Below, piece by piece: positions 33,121 through 42,419 of a stretch of DNA of 64,000 bases. Made by a program: the position numbers and the translations under genes. The notes below the pieces were generated by a model. That model was not told the origin of the DNA, did no database searches, and saw nothing but the letters and a program-made list of their open reading frames with translations. Origin of the DNA: Duganella qianjiadongensis (GTDB lineage Bacteria > Pseudomonadota > Gammaproteobacteria > Burkholderiales > Burkholderiaceae_D); contig NZ_WWCM01000005.1 of NCBI RefSeq assembly GCF_009857915.1, forward strand, positions 124,001-188,000, in the 5' to 3' direction. Position 1 is the stretch's first letter; every line of letters begins with the position of its first letter.

Positions 33121-34527
33121 CTAGACGGTCGCCGTAATAGCCCGGGCTGCTGCCAGCCCGCTGCGGACGGCTCCCTCCAGCGTGGCAGGATAGTCGCCCG
33201 CCGTGTAGTCGCCTGCCAGCAGCAGCCCGGCTAGTCCGGTGGCATGGCCCGGCCGCAGCAGCCCCGGCGTGCAGGCAAAGGTGGCGCGTTTTTCCGTGAT
33301 CACCTTGAACCAGCCGGGCTGCTGCAGTTGCGGCATCTGCAGTGTTGCGGCCAGTTGCGCGGCGATGGCACGGGCCAGCGTTTCCTGCGGCAGGGCCGCC
33401 GCTTCGCCTGCAGCGCTGATGACCACGGCCAGCAGGCCTTGCTGCTGGTCGTCGAGCTGGCCGCGGTCGAACACGAACTGGCCCCAGCGCTGCAGGCTGG
33501 CGTCATCGGCCAGCGCGAAGAAGGGCTGCGCGAGCCGGACCTGGGGAGCATACTGCAGGTAGCAGGTGGTAATGGCTTCCGTCTCCAGCGCCGTCAGCTG
33601 CTGGCAGATGGCGCTGGTATCGCAATCAGGGATGGCATGCAGCAGGCCGGCGGCCTGACTGGCGCCCGTCGCCAGCACCACGTGGGGGAAATAGGTGCTC
33701 CAGTTGCCGCCCACGGCCGCACCGCTGATATCGAGCTGCCACAGCCGTCCTTCGATCGAGCGTAGCGCCTTGACGCTGGCGCCGGTGCGGACCGAGCCGC
33801 CCCGTTGCGTCACATAGCTGGCCGCCGCTTCCGGCAGCAAACGGCTCAGGTCATGGCGCGGCAGCAGCATATCGGACGCGCTGCGCGCTGCGCCCAGACT
33901 GTCGCGCAGCACATTCAGGAAAATCTGCGCCGAAGCGCGCTCCGGCGGGGTGTTGAGTGCGGCCAGGCAGAGCGGGCGCCACATCAGGCGGATCAGGTTC
34001 TCGCTCTGCTCCCAGCGCTCCAGTAACTGGCTGACGCTGCAGTCATCGTTGAGCTGCCAGCCGGCCCAGCGCGCGGTGCTGGAAAAGCGGGCCAGACTGA
34101 GTTTGTCGGCCCGGCTCAAGCCCTCGGCGCGCAGCAGGGCCAGTGCCAGGTGCAGCGGCGCCGGCAGGCGTGGCGCAATAAAATCCATGCCGCCGCTATC
34201 AGGCGGATAGCGCATCTGCAGCGGTAGCGTGAGCAGGGCCGTGCGTGCATCGACACCGATGCGGCGCAGCAGGCTCAGGGTGGAACGATATGCGCCCAGC
34301 AGGATGTGCTGGCCGTTGTCGAGCTGGCGCCGGTCGGTTTCGATACGGCGCGCTCGCCCGCCCAAGGTGCGCGCCGCTTCCAGCAGGGTGACTTTGTAGC
34401 CGGCGCTGGCCAGTTCTACCGCCGCGGCGCAGCCGGCCCAGCCACCGCCGATGACGGCAACGGCAGGCGCGCCCGGCTTGCTGCCCGCTGCGCCGCTGCC
34501 GCGCTGCTCGTACGCCGGCTTAACCAC
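33121..34527 (-). CDS. hpnE: Hydroxysqualene dehydroxylase
   Basis: A 468-residue FAD-dependent enzyme of the phytoene desaturase/amine oxidase superfamily, which reduces hydroxysqualene to squalene. It has the dinucleotide fold VIGGGWAGCAAAVELASAGYKV at about 25-46 followed by the GGRARR motif, and the C-terminal LLLAGDYTAGDYPATLEGAVRSG. The start is GTG 34527, overlapping the end of hpnD by 8 bases; no ATG lies between it and the conserved fold. The hpnC-hpnD-hpnE order identifies the family member. Confidence 0.92.
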   Translation of the reverse strand: MVKPAYEQRGSGAAGSKPGAPAVAVIGGGWAGCAAAVELASAGYKVTLLEAARTLGGRARRIETDRRQLDNGQHILLGAYRSTLSLLRRIGVDARTALLTLPLQMRYPPDSGGMDFIAPRLPAPLHLALALLRAEGLSRADKLSLARFSSTARWAGWQLNDDCSVSQLLERWEQSENLIRLMWRPLCLAALNTPPERASAQIFLNVLRDSLGAARSASDMLLPRHDLSRLLPEAAASYVTQRGGSVRTGASVKALRSIEGRLWQLDISGAAVGGNWSTYFPHVVLATGASQAAGLLHAIPDCDTSAICQQLTALETEAITTCYLQYAPQVRLAQPFFALADDASLQRWGQFVFDRGQLDDQQQGLLAVVISAAGEAAALPQETLARAIAAQLAATLQMPQLQQPGWFKVITEKRATFACTPGLLRPGHATGLAGLLLAGDYTAGDYPATLEGAVRSGLAAARAITATV

Positions 34528-35353
34528 GGAGGTAGGTCTTCCACGCCAGCCACAGCTTGCGGATAGGCGTGAGTGAAATGCGCTGGGTCAGCACGTGGTA
34601 GCCGTCCGCTTCGACTTCGGTGAGCAGGGTGCGGTATATCGCCGCCATCATCAGGCCGGGGCGCTGGGCGCGCCGGTCTTCCTTAGGCAGCAGGGCATAG
34701 GCTTCATCGTAAGCAGCCTGGGCGCGGGCAGTCTGGAAAGCCATCAGCTGCTCGAACTTCTCGCTGTGGCGGGCATTTAGCAGGTCGGCAGCAGTAACAT
34801 TGAACTGCTGCAGCTCGTTGATAGGCAAATAGATGCGGCCCTTGCGGGCGTCTTCGCCGACGTCGCGGATGATATTGGTGAGCTGGAAGGCGTGCCCCAG
34901 CTTCTCGGCGTAGCGCAGGGTTTCCGGACGGGTAGCGCCGAAAATACTGGCCGACAGAATGCCCACTACGCTGGCCACATGCCAGCAGTATTTGCTCAGG
35001 GCCGCGTAATCGAGGTAGCGGGTCTGGTTCAGGTCCATCTCCATGCCGTCGATGATGGCTTGCAGGTGTTCCTGCTTCAGATCGTACAGCGCCAGATGGG
35101 GCTGCAGCGCCTGGGTCACGGGATGGCTCTGCTGACCCGCATACATATTGGCGATCTCCTTGCGCCACCAGGCCAGCTTGATGCGCGCCACCGATTCGTC
35201 GGTGCAGTCGTCCACGGTATCGTCCACCTCGCGGCAGAAGGCATACAGGGCGGTGATGGCGCGACGACGTTCCGGCGGCAGGAACAGAAAGCTGTAGTAG
35301 AAACTGGAGCCGCTTTGTGCGGTCTTTTGCTGGCAGTAGTCGTCGGGAGACAT
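34520..35353 (-). CDS. hpnD: Presqualene diphosphate synthase
   Basis: A 277-residue squalene/phytoene synthase-family enzyme that condenses two farnesyl diphosphates into presqualene diphosphate. The two aspartate-rich motifs are visible: REVDDTVDDCTDE at about 41-53 and NIIRDVGEDARKGRIYLP at about 160-177. Compared with the HpnC protein next to it, it keeps the full DVGED motif. It starts 97 bases after the hpnC stop and overlaps hpnE by 8 bases. Confidence 0.93.
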   Translation of the reverse strand: MSPDDYCQQKTAQSGSSFYYSFLFLPPERRRAITALYAFCREVDDTVDDCTDESVARIKLAWWRKEIANMYAGQQSHPVTQALQPHLALYDLKQEHLQAIIDGMEMDLNQTRYLDYAALSKYCWHVASVVGILSASIFGATRPETLRYAEKLGHAFQLTNIIRDVGEDARKGRIYLPINELQQFNVTAADLLNARHSEKFEQLMAFQTARAQAAYDEAYALLPKEDRRAQRPGLMMAAIYRTLLTEVEADGYHVLTQRISLTPIRKLWLAWKTYLRG

Positions 35354-35450
35354 GGATAAAAAAACAAGAATGACTTGGAAGCCGCTATTCTATCGGTAAT
35401 GGACTGGCCTGTGGGCCGCCAGTCCGCCGATATTCGCCATAGTGTGGTGC

Positions 35451-36293
35451 TCAGGCGAGGCCATAGATCAGGCGCATCTGCTTTTTCATGCGCGCTGCAG
35501 CCCAGAAGATGCGCAGCCAGTCGCGCTTGCCCAGCTTGGGGCGGTGCAGGAAGACGTCGTATTCGGCGGCTTCGATGGCGTCGAGGATGTGCAGGCCGCC
35601 CTGAACCACCATGCGCAGCTCGAAACCTATGCGCCCTTTGAGGCGCAGCGCCAGCGGCGCGCCGCTCAGCATCAGTGCGCGGGCCCGTTCCACTTCGAAC
35701 TTCATCATCGAGCGCCAGCGTGGCCGCGCACTCGGGTGGTCCAGCGCGGCGGGGGAGATGGCGTAACGGCTTAAGTCTTCGAGCGGGATGTAGATGCGTT
35801 CCTTCTGCAGATCGATGGCGACGTCCTGCAGGAAGTTAATCAGTTGCAGGGCAGTGCAGATGGCGTCGGAATCGCGCACATTCTCCTCATCGGCGGCGCC
35901 GTACAGGTGCAGCATCAGGTAGCCGACCGGATTGGCCGAACGCGAGCAGTAGTCGAGCAGGCCATCGTAGGTCTGGTAGCGGCTGACCAGCACATCCTGC
36001 TTGAAGGCCGAGAGCAGCTCGTAGAACGGCTTGATCGGCAGTTCGTGGCGGCGCATCACCTCGGCGAGGCGTGCAAACATGGCATCGGTGCTGTCGGCGC
36101 CAGCGTCGATGCGGGCCAGTTCGGCTTCGTAGGCGCTTAGCGCAGCCAGGCGCTGCTCGGGCGTGGCATCGCCTTCGTCGGCCAGATCGTCGGCACTGCG
36201 GGCAAAAGCGTAGATGGCTTCAACAGCAGGCCGCAGGCGGCCGGGGAGCAAAATCGAGGCAACGGGAAAATTTTCGTAGTGGTCAACCGGCAT
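35451..36293 (-). CDS. hpnC: Hydroxysqualene synthase
   Basis: A 280-residue squalene/phytoene synthase-family enzyme that converts presqualene diphosphate to hydroxysqualene. The first aspartate motif is RSADDLADEGD (about 32-42) and the second is degenerate, NFLQDVAIDLQKERIYIP, as usual for HpnC. It is first in the hpnCDE operon; no squalene-hopene cyclase is present in the window, so whether the squalene goes to hopanoids cannot be told from here. It is divergent from the RND efflux genes, with a 156-base gap holding a promoter and repeated GTCATT elements. Confidence 0.93.
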   Translation of the reverse strand: MPVDHYENFPVASILLPGRLRPAVEAIYAFARSADDLADEGDATPEQRLAALSAYEAELARIDAGADSTDAMFARLAEVMRRHELPIKPFYELLSAFKQDVLVSRYQTYDGLLDYCSRSANPVGYLMLHLYGAADEENVRDSDAICTALQLINFLQDVAIDLQKERIYIPLEDLSRYAISPAALDHPSARPRWRSMMKFEVERARALMLSGAPLALRLKGRIGFELRMVVQGGLHILDAIEAAEYDVFLHRPKLGKRDWLRIFWAAARMKKQMRLIYGLA

Positions 36294-36320
36294 AAAAGCG
36301 AAGCCTAAAAGCAGATTTTA

Positions 36321-36394
36321 AAATTAATGACGCCAAAGTCATTTGCAAACGGAAGGGCTCGGCTTATAATAAATTAACGGAAAGTCATTAATTT
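36321..36394 (+). promoter_or_regulatory. Promoter of the RND operon flanked by inverted GTCATT repeats
   Basis: A promoter TTGCAA-N16-TATAAT lies at 36343-36370. AATGAC-N6-GTCATT (36326-36343) abuts its -35 box. A perfect inverted pair AAATTAATGAC (36321-36331) and GTCATTAATTT (36384-36394) flanks the promoter. The layout suits repression by a TetR-like regulator, but no such gene is adjacent, so this is inference. Confidence 0.55.
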
Positions 36395-36449
36395 CCAAAT
36401 CGTAATATTAGTGCCATCTACACTCCAGAGCAAGCTAAAGGAAGAAACC

Positions 36450-37586
36450 GTGTCCGCCTTCACCAGACAGCGTCAGATCACCCCCCTCACTATTGTTGCT
36501 TTTGCGGTCGCCATGCTGGCCGGCTGCTCCAAACCCGTCGAGAAGACGGAGGAGATACGTCCCGTGCGCGCCATGGTACTCGCTACGAGCGATGTGGCCG
36601 TCGATGCCGAGTTTTCCGGCGAAGTCAGGGCCAGAGTAGAGTCCCGCCTCGGTTTCCGTGTGGGCGGCAAAATCGTGGCACGCAAGGTTGATGTTGGCAC
36701 ACTGGTGAAAAAAGGCCAGCTGCTGATGCAGCTCGACCCGCAGGACCTGCAACTGGCGCAGGCGCAGGCGCTGGCCGGGCTGCGCTCGGCCGAAACCAAC
36801 CGCGATCTGGCTCAGGCCGAACTCAAGCGCTATCAGGAATTGCGCGCCAAGAACTTCGTCAGCGCCGCCGTGCTCGATTCCAAGGATGCCAGTTTCAAAG
36901 CCGCCCAGGCCAATGTGGATGCTGCCCAGGCAGCCTATCGCGGCCAGTCCAATCAGGCTGGCTATAGCGCGCTGGTGGCCGATATCGATGGCGTGGTCAC
37001 GGCCGTCGATGCGGAAGTGGGGCAGGTGGTAGCGGCCGGTACGCCAGTCGTCCGGGTGGCCAGGCAGGGGGAGAAAGAAGTGGTGATCGGCCTGCCGGAA
37101 GACAAGGTGGATAGTCTGCGCCGCGTTTCCGATGTCCAGATCCGCCTGTGGGCCGACCCGCAGCGCACTGTGCCGGGCAAGATCCGTGAAATTTCGCCGG
37201 TGGCCGACGCCGCTACCCGTACCTATACTGTCAAAGTCACCATTCCGGACTCGCTGGAAGACGCCAAACTGGGCATGACTGCCGTGGTGCAGTTCAATGC
37301 CAAGACGGCGGCGCCGCAGATCAAAGTGCCGCTGACGGCGCTGTACTACGAAAAATCGGCCACTTCGGTGTGGCTGGTGGAGCGCAATGCCGTGAAACTG
37401 GTGCCGGTAACGGTAGGCGGCGCAGTCGGCAACGATATAGTGCTGGCCAGCGGCGTGAAAGCAGGGCAGACCGTGGTGACGGCGGGCGTCAACCTGCTCA
37501 AACCCGGTCAGCAAGTTAAGATACTGGGGCAGGATTTGCCGGCTGCGACCCCAGTAGCTGCGGCAGCGGCCGGGAGCACTAAATGA
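36450..37586 (+). CDS. RND efflux periplasmic adaptor lipoprotein
   Basis: A 378-residue membrane-fusion protein (MFP/HlyD-like, AcrA family). The leader ends in a lipobox (MLAGC, Cys at about residue 27), so it is probably a lipoprotein. Following are a lipoyl-type hairpin (VEARVESRLGFRVGGKI...VGTLVKKGQLLMQLD), a coiled-coil region and the barrel domain (KVPLTALYYEKSATSVWLVE). The GTG at 36450 has an AAGGAAG ribosome-binding site and places the leader well; the GTG at 36411 is less likely. The pump gene overlaps its end by 4 bases. No outer-membrane factor is encoded, so a TolC-type partner elsewhere is expected. Confidence 0.92.
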   Translation: MSAFTRQRQITPLTIVAFAVAMLAGCSKPVEKTEEIRPVRAMVLATSDVAVDAEFSGEVRARVESRLGFRVGGKIVARKVDVGTLVKKGQLLMQLDPQDLQLAQAQALAGLRSAETNRDLAQAELKRYQELRAKNFVSAAVLDSKDASFKAAQANVDAAQAAYRGQSNQAGYSALVADIDGVVTAVDAEVGQVVAAGTPVVRVARQGEKEVVIGLPEDKVDSLRRVSDVQIRLWADPQRTVPGKIREISPVADAATRTYTVKVTIPDSLEDAKLGMTAVVQFNAKTAAPQIKVPLTALYYEKSATSVWLVERNAVKLVPVTVGGAVGNDIVLASGVKAGQTVVTAGVNLLKPGQQVKILGQDLPAATPVAAAAAGSTK

Positions 37587-40500
37587 AGGGCGGCTTCAAC
37601 CTTTCACGCTGGGCGCTAGAGCATATTCCGCTCACCCGCTACCTGATCGCCGTGCTGCTGATAGGCGGTATGCTCAGCTATAGCAATCTGGGGCAGGATG
37701 AAGACCCGCCGTTCACCTTCCGCGCCATGGTGGTACGCGCCATGTGGCCGGGCGCGACTTCCCTGCAGATGGCTGAGCAGGTGACGGACAAGCTGGAGAA
37801 GAAGCTGCAGGAAACGCCCGATATCGACGAGATCAGCAGCTATTCCAAGCCGGGCGAAACCACCATTATTCTGAAGCTGCGCGAATCGGCGCCGCCCAAG
37901 GATGTGGCGCAGTCCTGGTATCAGGTGCGCAAAAAGATAGGCGATATCCGCGGCACTCTGCCATCGGGCGTGCAGGGGCCGTTCTTCAATGACGAATTCG
38001 GCGATACCTACGGTTCCATCTTTGCGCTGTCCGGCGACGGCTATACCTATGCCGAGATGAAGGACTACGCCGATTTCGTGCGCCAGCAGCTGCTGGGCGT
38101 GAAGCTGGTGTCCAAGGTCGAGCTGTTCGGCGTGCAGGACGAGAAGATCAATATCGAATTCTCGCACCACAAATTCGCCCAGCTGGGCGTGCCGATCGAG
38201 GTGATCGCCAACCAGATCGCCACCCAGAATACGGTGGAAGCGAGCGGCGTGCTGGTCACGCCTACCGATAATCTGCAAGTACGCGTGACGGGGGCACTGA
38301 AAACCCTGAAAGATCTGGAAAATCTGGAGCTGCGCGCCAATGGCACCGCCTTCCGTCTGGGCGATTTTGCCACCATCAAGCGCCAGTATCAGGATCCGCC
38401 CGGCAACACCATGCGCTACAACGGCAAGGCCGTGATCGGCCTGGGCGTATCGATGGAGAAGGGCGGCAACATCATCGTGCTGGGCAAGAATATGGAAGCC
38501 AAGGTGGCGGCGCTGAAAGCCAAGCTGCCCGTAGGTATCGAGCTCGAACGCGTGTCCGACCAGCCCGAAGCCGTGAAAGCCTCGGTGGGCGAATTTGTCC
38601 ATACCCTGATCGAGGCCGTGCTGATCGTGCTGGCCGTCAGCTTTGTGGCACTGGGCCTGCACAGCAAGCCGTTCCGCCTCGATGTGCGGCCCGGTCTGGT
38701 GGTGGCGCTGACCATCCCGCTGGTGCTGTCGGTCACCTTCCTGTGCATGCGCATGCTCGACATCGACCTGCACAAGATTTCGCTCGGTGCGCTGATTATC
38801 GCGCTGGGTCTGCTGGTGGACGATGCCATCATCGCGGTGGAAATGATGGTGCGCAAGATGGAGGAAGGTATGTCGCGCTTCGACGCGGCAACGTATGCCT
38901 ACACGTCCACGGCGATTCCCATGCTGACCGGCACACTGATTACGGTGGCAGGCTTCCTGCCTATCGGTCTGGCCAAGTCGGCGGCTGGTGAATACACCTT
39001 CTCGCTGTTCTCGGTGAATGCACTGGCGCTGGTGATTTCGTGGGTGGTGGCGGTGGTGTTTACCCCCTACATCGGTTTTGTGCTGCTCAAGGTGAAGCCG
39101 CACGCGGCAGGCGACCATGGACACGAACTGTTCGATACGCCGGGTTTCCGCCGCTTCCGCGCTGCGGTGAACTGGTGTGTGGAGTTCCGCAAGACCACCA
39201 TCGTTGCGTCGATGGCCGTGTTTGCGCTGGGCGTGTACGGCTTTAATTTCATCGAGAAGCAGTTCTTCCCCGACTCCAGTCGTCCCGAACTGATGGTGGA
39301 AATGTGGACGCCGGAAGGCACGACCTATGTTGCCAATGAAGCGCAGGTGAAGAAATTCGAAGCCTTTATCCGCCAGCAGGAAGGCGTGGTCAGCGTGACC
39401 AGCTATGTCGGCACGGGCAGCCCCCGGTTCTATCTGCCGCTGGACCAGATTTTCCCGCAGACCAACGTGTCGCAAATCGTCGTGCTGCCCAAGGATCTGC
39501 ACGCGCGCACGGTGTTGCGCGACAAGATAGTCGATGTCTTCAAGCACGATTTCCCCGAAGTGCGCGGCCGCGTCAAGCTGCTGCCTAACGGTCCGCCCGT
39601 GCCCTATCCTGTGCAGTTCCGGGTGACCGGTGGCGAGGTGGCCAAGGTGCGCGCTATTGCCGATCAGGTCAAGGACATCATGCGCGCCAATCCCAACACG
39701 GTGGGTGTCAACGATAACTGGAACGAATCGATCAAGGTGCTGCGCCTCGATCTGGATCAGGACCGGATGCGCGCGCTGGGCGTCAGTTCGCAGACGGTGA
39801 TGCGTGCCGCTAACACCGTGCTGTCGGGGACCACGATCGGCCAGTTCCGCGAGGACATCAAATTAATCGATATCCAGATCCGTCAGCCGGTGGAAGAACG
39901 TAACAGTATTACCGTATTAAATAATACGAATATTCCTACGGCCAATGGTAAATCTGTACCGATGAGTCAGGTGGCGCGCGCCCAGTTCGTCTGGGAGCCG
40001 GGCGTGGTGTGGCGCGAAGGGCGCGAATGGGCGATTACCGTGCAGTCCGACGTGGCCGACAATATACAGGGGCCTACCGTGTCGGGCCAGATCGAGCCCA
40101 AGCTGAAAGCACTGCGCGAACAACTGCCGGCCGGCTACGCGATTACGGTCAAGGGCGCAGCAGCCGATAGCGGCTCGGCCGAAGCCTCGATCGCGGCCAA
40201 TCTGCCGCTGGCGATCTTTATTATTTTCACGCTGCTGATGCTGCAGCTGCATAGCTTCTCGCGTGCCTTGCTGGTGTTCCTGACGGGGCCGCTCGGTGTG
40301 GCAGGGGCGGCCATGGCGCTGCTGGTGCTGGGCCGGCCACTGGGCTTTGTGGCCAATCTGGGCATTATTGCGCTGTTCGGCATGATCATCCGGAATTCGG
40401 TGATCCTGGTCGACCAGATCGAGCAGGATATTGCCGGCGGTGCCGAACCGTGGGATGCGATTGTGGAATCCGCGGTGCGGCGCTGCCGCCCCATCATTCT

Positions 40501-40675
40501 GACCGCGGCAGCGGCAGCACTGGCCATGATCCCGCTGTCGCGCTCGGTATTCTGGGGACCGATGGCAGTGGCCATCATGGGCGGCCTGATACTGGCCACG
40601 GCACTGACCTTGTTGTTCCTGCCGGCCTTGTATGCAGCATGGTTCCGTGTCAAAAAGCCCATCAAAACTGTCTGA
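37583..40675 (+). CDS. RND efflux pump, inner-membrane permease
   Basis: A 1030-residue AcrB/MexB-superfamily transporter with twelve membrane segments and two large periplasmic loops. The proton-relay aspartates are in LGLLVDDAIIAVEMM (near residue 412). The sequence is nearer to the hydrophobe/uncharacterised HAE1-like pumps with one adaptor than to heavy-metal pumps, as the metal-binding Met triads are not seen; the substrate is unknown. It overlaps the adaptor gene by 4 bases (ATGA). A short AT-rich stretch with rare codons for this genome lies at about 39860-39962. Hairpins follow the stop at 40688. Confidence 0.94.
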   Translation: MKGGFNLSRWALEHIPLTRYLIAVLLIGGMLSYSNLGQDEDPPFTFRAMVVRAMWPGATSLQMAEQVTDKLEKKLQETPDIDEISSYSKPGETTIILKLRESAPPKDVAQSWYQVRKKIGDIRGTLPSGVQGPFFNDEFGDTYGSIFALSGDGYTYAEMKDYADFVRQQLLGVKLVSKVELFGVQDEKINIEFSHHKFAQLGVPIEVIANQIATQNTVEASGVLVTPTDNLQVRVTGALKTLKDLENLELRANGTAFRLGDFATIKRQYQDPPGNTMRYNGKAVIGLGVSMEKGGNIIVLGKNMEAKVAALKAKLPVGIELERVSDQPEAVKASVGEFVHTLIEAVLIVLAVSFVALGLHSKPFRLDVRPGLVVALTIPLVLSVTFLCMRMLDIDLHKISLGALIIALGLLVDDAIIAVEMMVRKMEEGMSRFDAATYAYTSTAIPMLTGTLITVAGFLPIGLAKSAAGEYTFSLFSVNALALVISWVVAVVFTPYIGFVLLKVKPHAAGDHGHELFDTPGFRRFRAAVNWCVEFRKTTIVASMAVFALGVYGFNFIEKQFFPDSSRPELMVEMWTPEGTTYVANEAQVKKFEAFIRQQEGVVSVTSYVGTGSPRFYLPLDQIFPQTNVSQIVVLPKDLHARTVLRDKIVDVFKHDFPEVRGRVKLLPNGPPVPYPVQFRVTGGEVAKVRAIADQVKDIMRANPNTVGVNDNWNESIKVLRLDLDQDRMRALGVSSQTVMRAANTVLSGTTIGQFREDIKLIDIQIRQPVEERNSITVLNNTNIPTANGKSVPMSQVARAQFVWEPGVVWREGREWAITVQSDVADNIQGPTVSGQIEPKLKALREQLPAGYAITVKGAAADSGSAEASIAANLPLAIFIIFTLLMLQLHSFSRALLVFLTGPLGVAGAAMALLVLGRPLGFVANLGIIALFGMIIRNSVILVDQIEQDIAGGAEPWDAIVESAVRRCRPIILTAAAAALAMIPLSRSVFWGPMAVAIMGGLILATALTLLFLPALYAAWFRVKKPIKTV

Positions 40676-40687
40676 CACAGACCGGAA

Positions 40688-40773
40688 TCGCCCTGTTTTG
40701 CCTATGAAATATGCAAAATCGGGCGGAATCGCAGGGGAATGTTGGTGAGCTAATAAAAATCACCACATTCCGC
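40688..40773. other. Two hairpins after the RND pump gene
   Basis: CGCCC-GTTTTGC and GCAAAAT-GGGCG form an imperfect stem at 40690-40727; GGAATGTTGGTGA (40737-40749) pairs with TCACCACATTCC (40760-40771) with one bulged T around an 11-base AT-rich loop. Neither is followed by a clear T tract, so termination is uncertain; the second could be a regulator site. Confidence 0.4.
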
Positions 40774-40785
40774 CGAAAAACCCGT

Positions 40786-40881
40786 TAGAATACCGCGTTG
40801 AAGTTGAAAGCTCCTGCGGATTTCTACCGGTCACGCAGGAAAAGGGCGACCGTTTTCACTTACGGATCGCCCTTTGCTTTT
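40786..40881 (+). ncRNA. Possible small RNA or leader with two adjacent hairpins
   Basis: A -10-like TAGAAT (40786-40791) is followed by a hairpin TCCTGCG/CGCAGGA (40812-40840), then immediately by a second hairpin with stem AAAGGGCGA-CCGT / ACGG-A-TCGCCCTTT (40841-40875) and a T-rich end. The order promoter, stem, terminator-like stem fits a short transcript of about 80 bases. No -35 box is clear, and it could simply be an attenuator in front of tRNA-Leu and tig. No known RNA family is recognised. Confidence 0.35.
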
Positions 40882-40894
40882 GTGCAAACAAGCC

Positions 40895-40981
40895 GCGAGG
40901 ATGGCGAAATTGGTAGACGCACCAGGTTTAGGTCCTGACGCCAGCAATGGTGTGGGGGTTCGAGTCCCCCTCCTCGCACCA
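40895..40981 (+). tRNA. tRNA-Leu (anticodon TAG)
   Basis: An 87-base class II tRNA with acceptor GCGAGGA/TCCTCGC, loop TTTAGGT giving anticodon TAG at 40929-40931, a long variable arm, T-loop GTTCGAGTC and an encoded CCA end. It precedes tig by 32 bases. Confidence 0.96.
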
Positions 40982-41013
40982 ACAGTATTACTAATTTTTT
41001 GGACGATTTTTAC

Positions 41014-42354
41014 ATGGCAACTGCAGTCGAAACCTTGGGCAAACTTGAACGTCGTATCACGATCTCCTTCCCGCTGACCGAGGTCCGCGCTGAAGTTGAG
41101 AAACGCCTGAAAGTGCAAGCCAAAACGGCTAAGGCACCTGGCTTCCGTCCGGGTAAAGTTCCTCTGAAAATGGTCGCCGCACAATACGGTTATCAGATCG
41201 AAACCGAAGTGCTGAACGATAAAGTGGGCCGCGCCTTCAACGACGCCGCTAACGAAGCGCAACTGCGCGTTGCCGGCTACCCACGCATCGAACCTAAAGA
41301 AGGTTCGGTGGATGGCATCCTGAGCTTCGACGCAACCTTCGAAGTGTATCCGGAAGTGGCGATCGGCGATCTGACCACGGTAGAAATCGAAACCGTGAAA
41401 GCCGCCGTATCGGAAGTCGAAATCGACAAGACCATCGACATCCTGCGCAAACAGCGCGTGCACTTCCACACCAAAGGCGAAGCTGGCGAACACGGCGACG
41501 GCGGAGAAGCTATTGCTGCTAACGGCGACCGCGTGACCGTTGATTTCGTCGGTTCCATCGACGGCGTGGAATTCCCCGGCGGTAAAGCTGACGACTACGC
41601 TTTCGTACTGGGCGAAGGCCGCATGCTGCCAGAATTCGAAGCCGCTACTGTCGGCCTGAAAGTGGGCGAAGCCAAGACCTTCCCGCTGGCCTTCCCGGAA
41701 GACTACCATGGTAAAGACGTGGCCGGTAAAACCGCCTCGTTCACCATCACCCTGAAAAAACTGGAATGGGCCCACCTGCCGGAAGTGGACGCCGAGTTCG
41801 CCAAGTCGCTGGGCGTAGCCGATGGCGACGTGGCTAAAATGCGCGAAGACATCAAAGTCAATCTGGAACGTGAAGTCGCTGGCCGCGTGAAAGCACGCAA
41901 CAAAGAAGCCGTGATGGAAGCGCTGGTCAAGACCGCCACCCTGGACGTGCCAGAAGTGCTGATCGCTCAGGACACCGAGCGTCTGGCCGAAATGACCCGT
42001 CAGGACATGGCGCAGCGCGGCATGAACGTGAAAGACGTGCCATTCCCGCCAGAACTGTTCAAAGACAAAGCCGAGCGTCGCGTACGTCTGGGTCTGATCC
42101 TGTCGCAACTGGTGAACGAAAACAATCTGCAAGCCCAGCCTGAACAGGTCAAAGCCCAGATCGAAGACTTCGCCCAGAGCTACGAAGACCCACGCGAAGT
42201 GCTGAAGTACTACTACAGCGACCGTCGTCGTCTGGCCGAAGTCGAAGCCCTTGTATTGGAAGAAAACGTCGTTAACTACGTGCTGGGCCTGTCGAAAACC
42301 TCGTCGAAGGAAGTAGCGTTCGATGAGCTGATGGGAAGCAACGTACAAGCGTAA
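41014..42354 (+). CDS. tig: Trigger factor
   Basis: A 446-residue ribosome-associated chaperone and peptidyl-prolyl isomerase. The ribosome-docking signature GFRPGKVP is at 43-50; an FKBP-type isomerase domain ([24 protein letters not shown]...[11 protein letters not shown]) spans about 165-250 and a helical C-domain follows. ATG 41014 starts [14 protein letters not shown] as in other family members; the in-frame TTG at 40999 is less likely. Codon use favours frequent codons, as expected for an abundant protein. It is first in the tig-clpP-clpX-lon order. Confidence 0.97.
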   Translation: MATAVETLGKLERRITISFPLTEVRAEVEKRLKVQAKTAKAPGFRPGKVPLKMVAAQYGYQIETEVLNDKVGRAFNDAANEAQLRVAGYPRIEPKEGSVDGILSFDATFEVYPEVAIGDLTTVEIETVKAAVSEVEIDKTIDILRKQRVHFHTKGEAGEHGDGGEAIAANGDRVTVDFVGSIDGVEFPGGKADDYAFVLGEGRMLPEFEAATVGLKVGEAKTFPLAFPEDYHGKDVAGKTASFTITLKKLEWAHLPEVDAEFAKSLGVADGDVAKMREDIKVNLEREVAGRVKARNKEAVMEALVKTATLDVPEVLIAQDTERLAEMTRQDMAQRGMNVKDVPFPPELFKDKAERRVRLGLILSQLVNENNLQAQPEQVKAQIEDFAQSYEDPREVLKYYYSDRRRLAEVEALVLEENVVNYVLGLSKTSSKEVAFDELMGSNVQA

Positions 42355-42361
42355 TACAGAA

Positions 42362-42400
42362 AAAGCCGGATGCGGTAAGATGCCTATTCCGGCTTTATGC
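42362..42400 (+). terminator. Weak terminator-like hairpin between tig and clpP
   Basis: AAAGCCGGA (42362-42370) pairs with TCCGGCTTT (42388-42396) around a 17-base loop, followed only by a short T run. It ends 24 bases before the clpP start and probably allows partial read-through. Confidence 0.55.
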
Positions 42401-42419
42401 TGCTTCACAAGGAAATAGA

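Noticed and set aside
37616..39547. Antisense open frame of about 640 codons in the RND pump gene
   Set aside because: It is a shadow of a clear AcrB-family gene, with no domain of its own.
40831..42408. Antisense open frame of about 520 codons across tig and tRNA-Leu
   Set aside because: It covers a tRNA and trigger factor and its composition (Phe/His/Gln-rich) is that of a complement frame.
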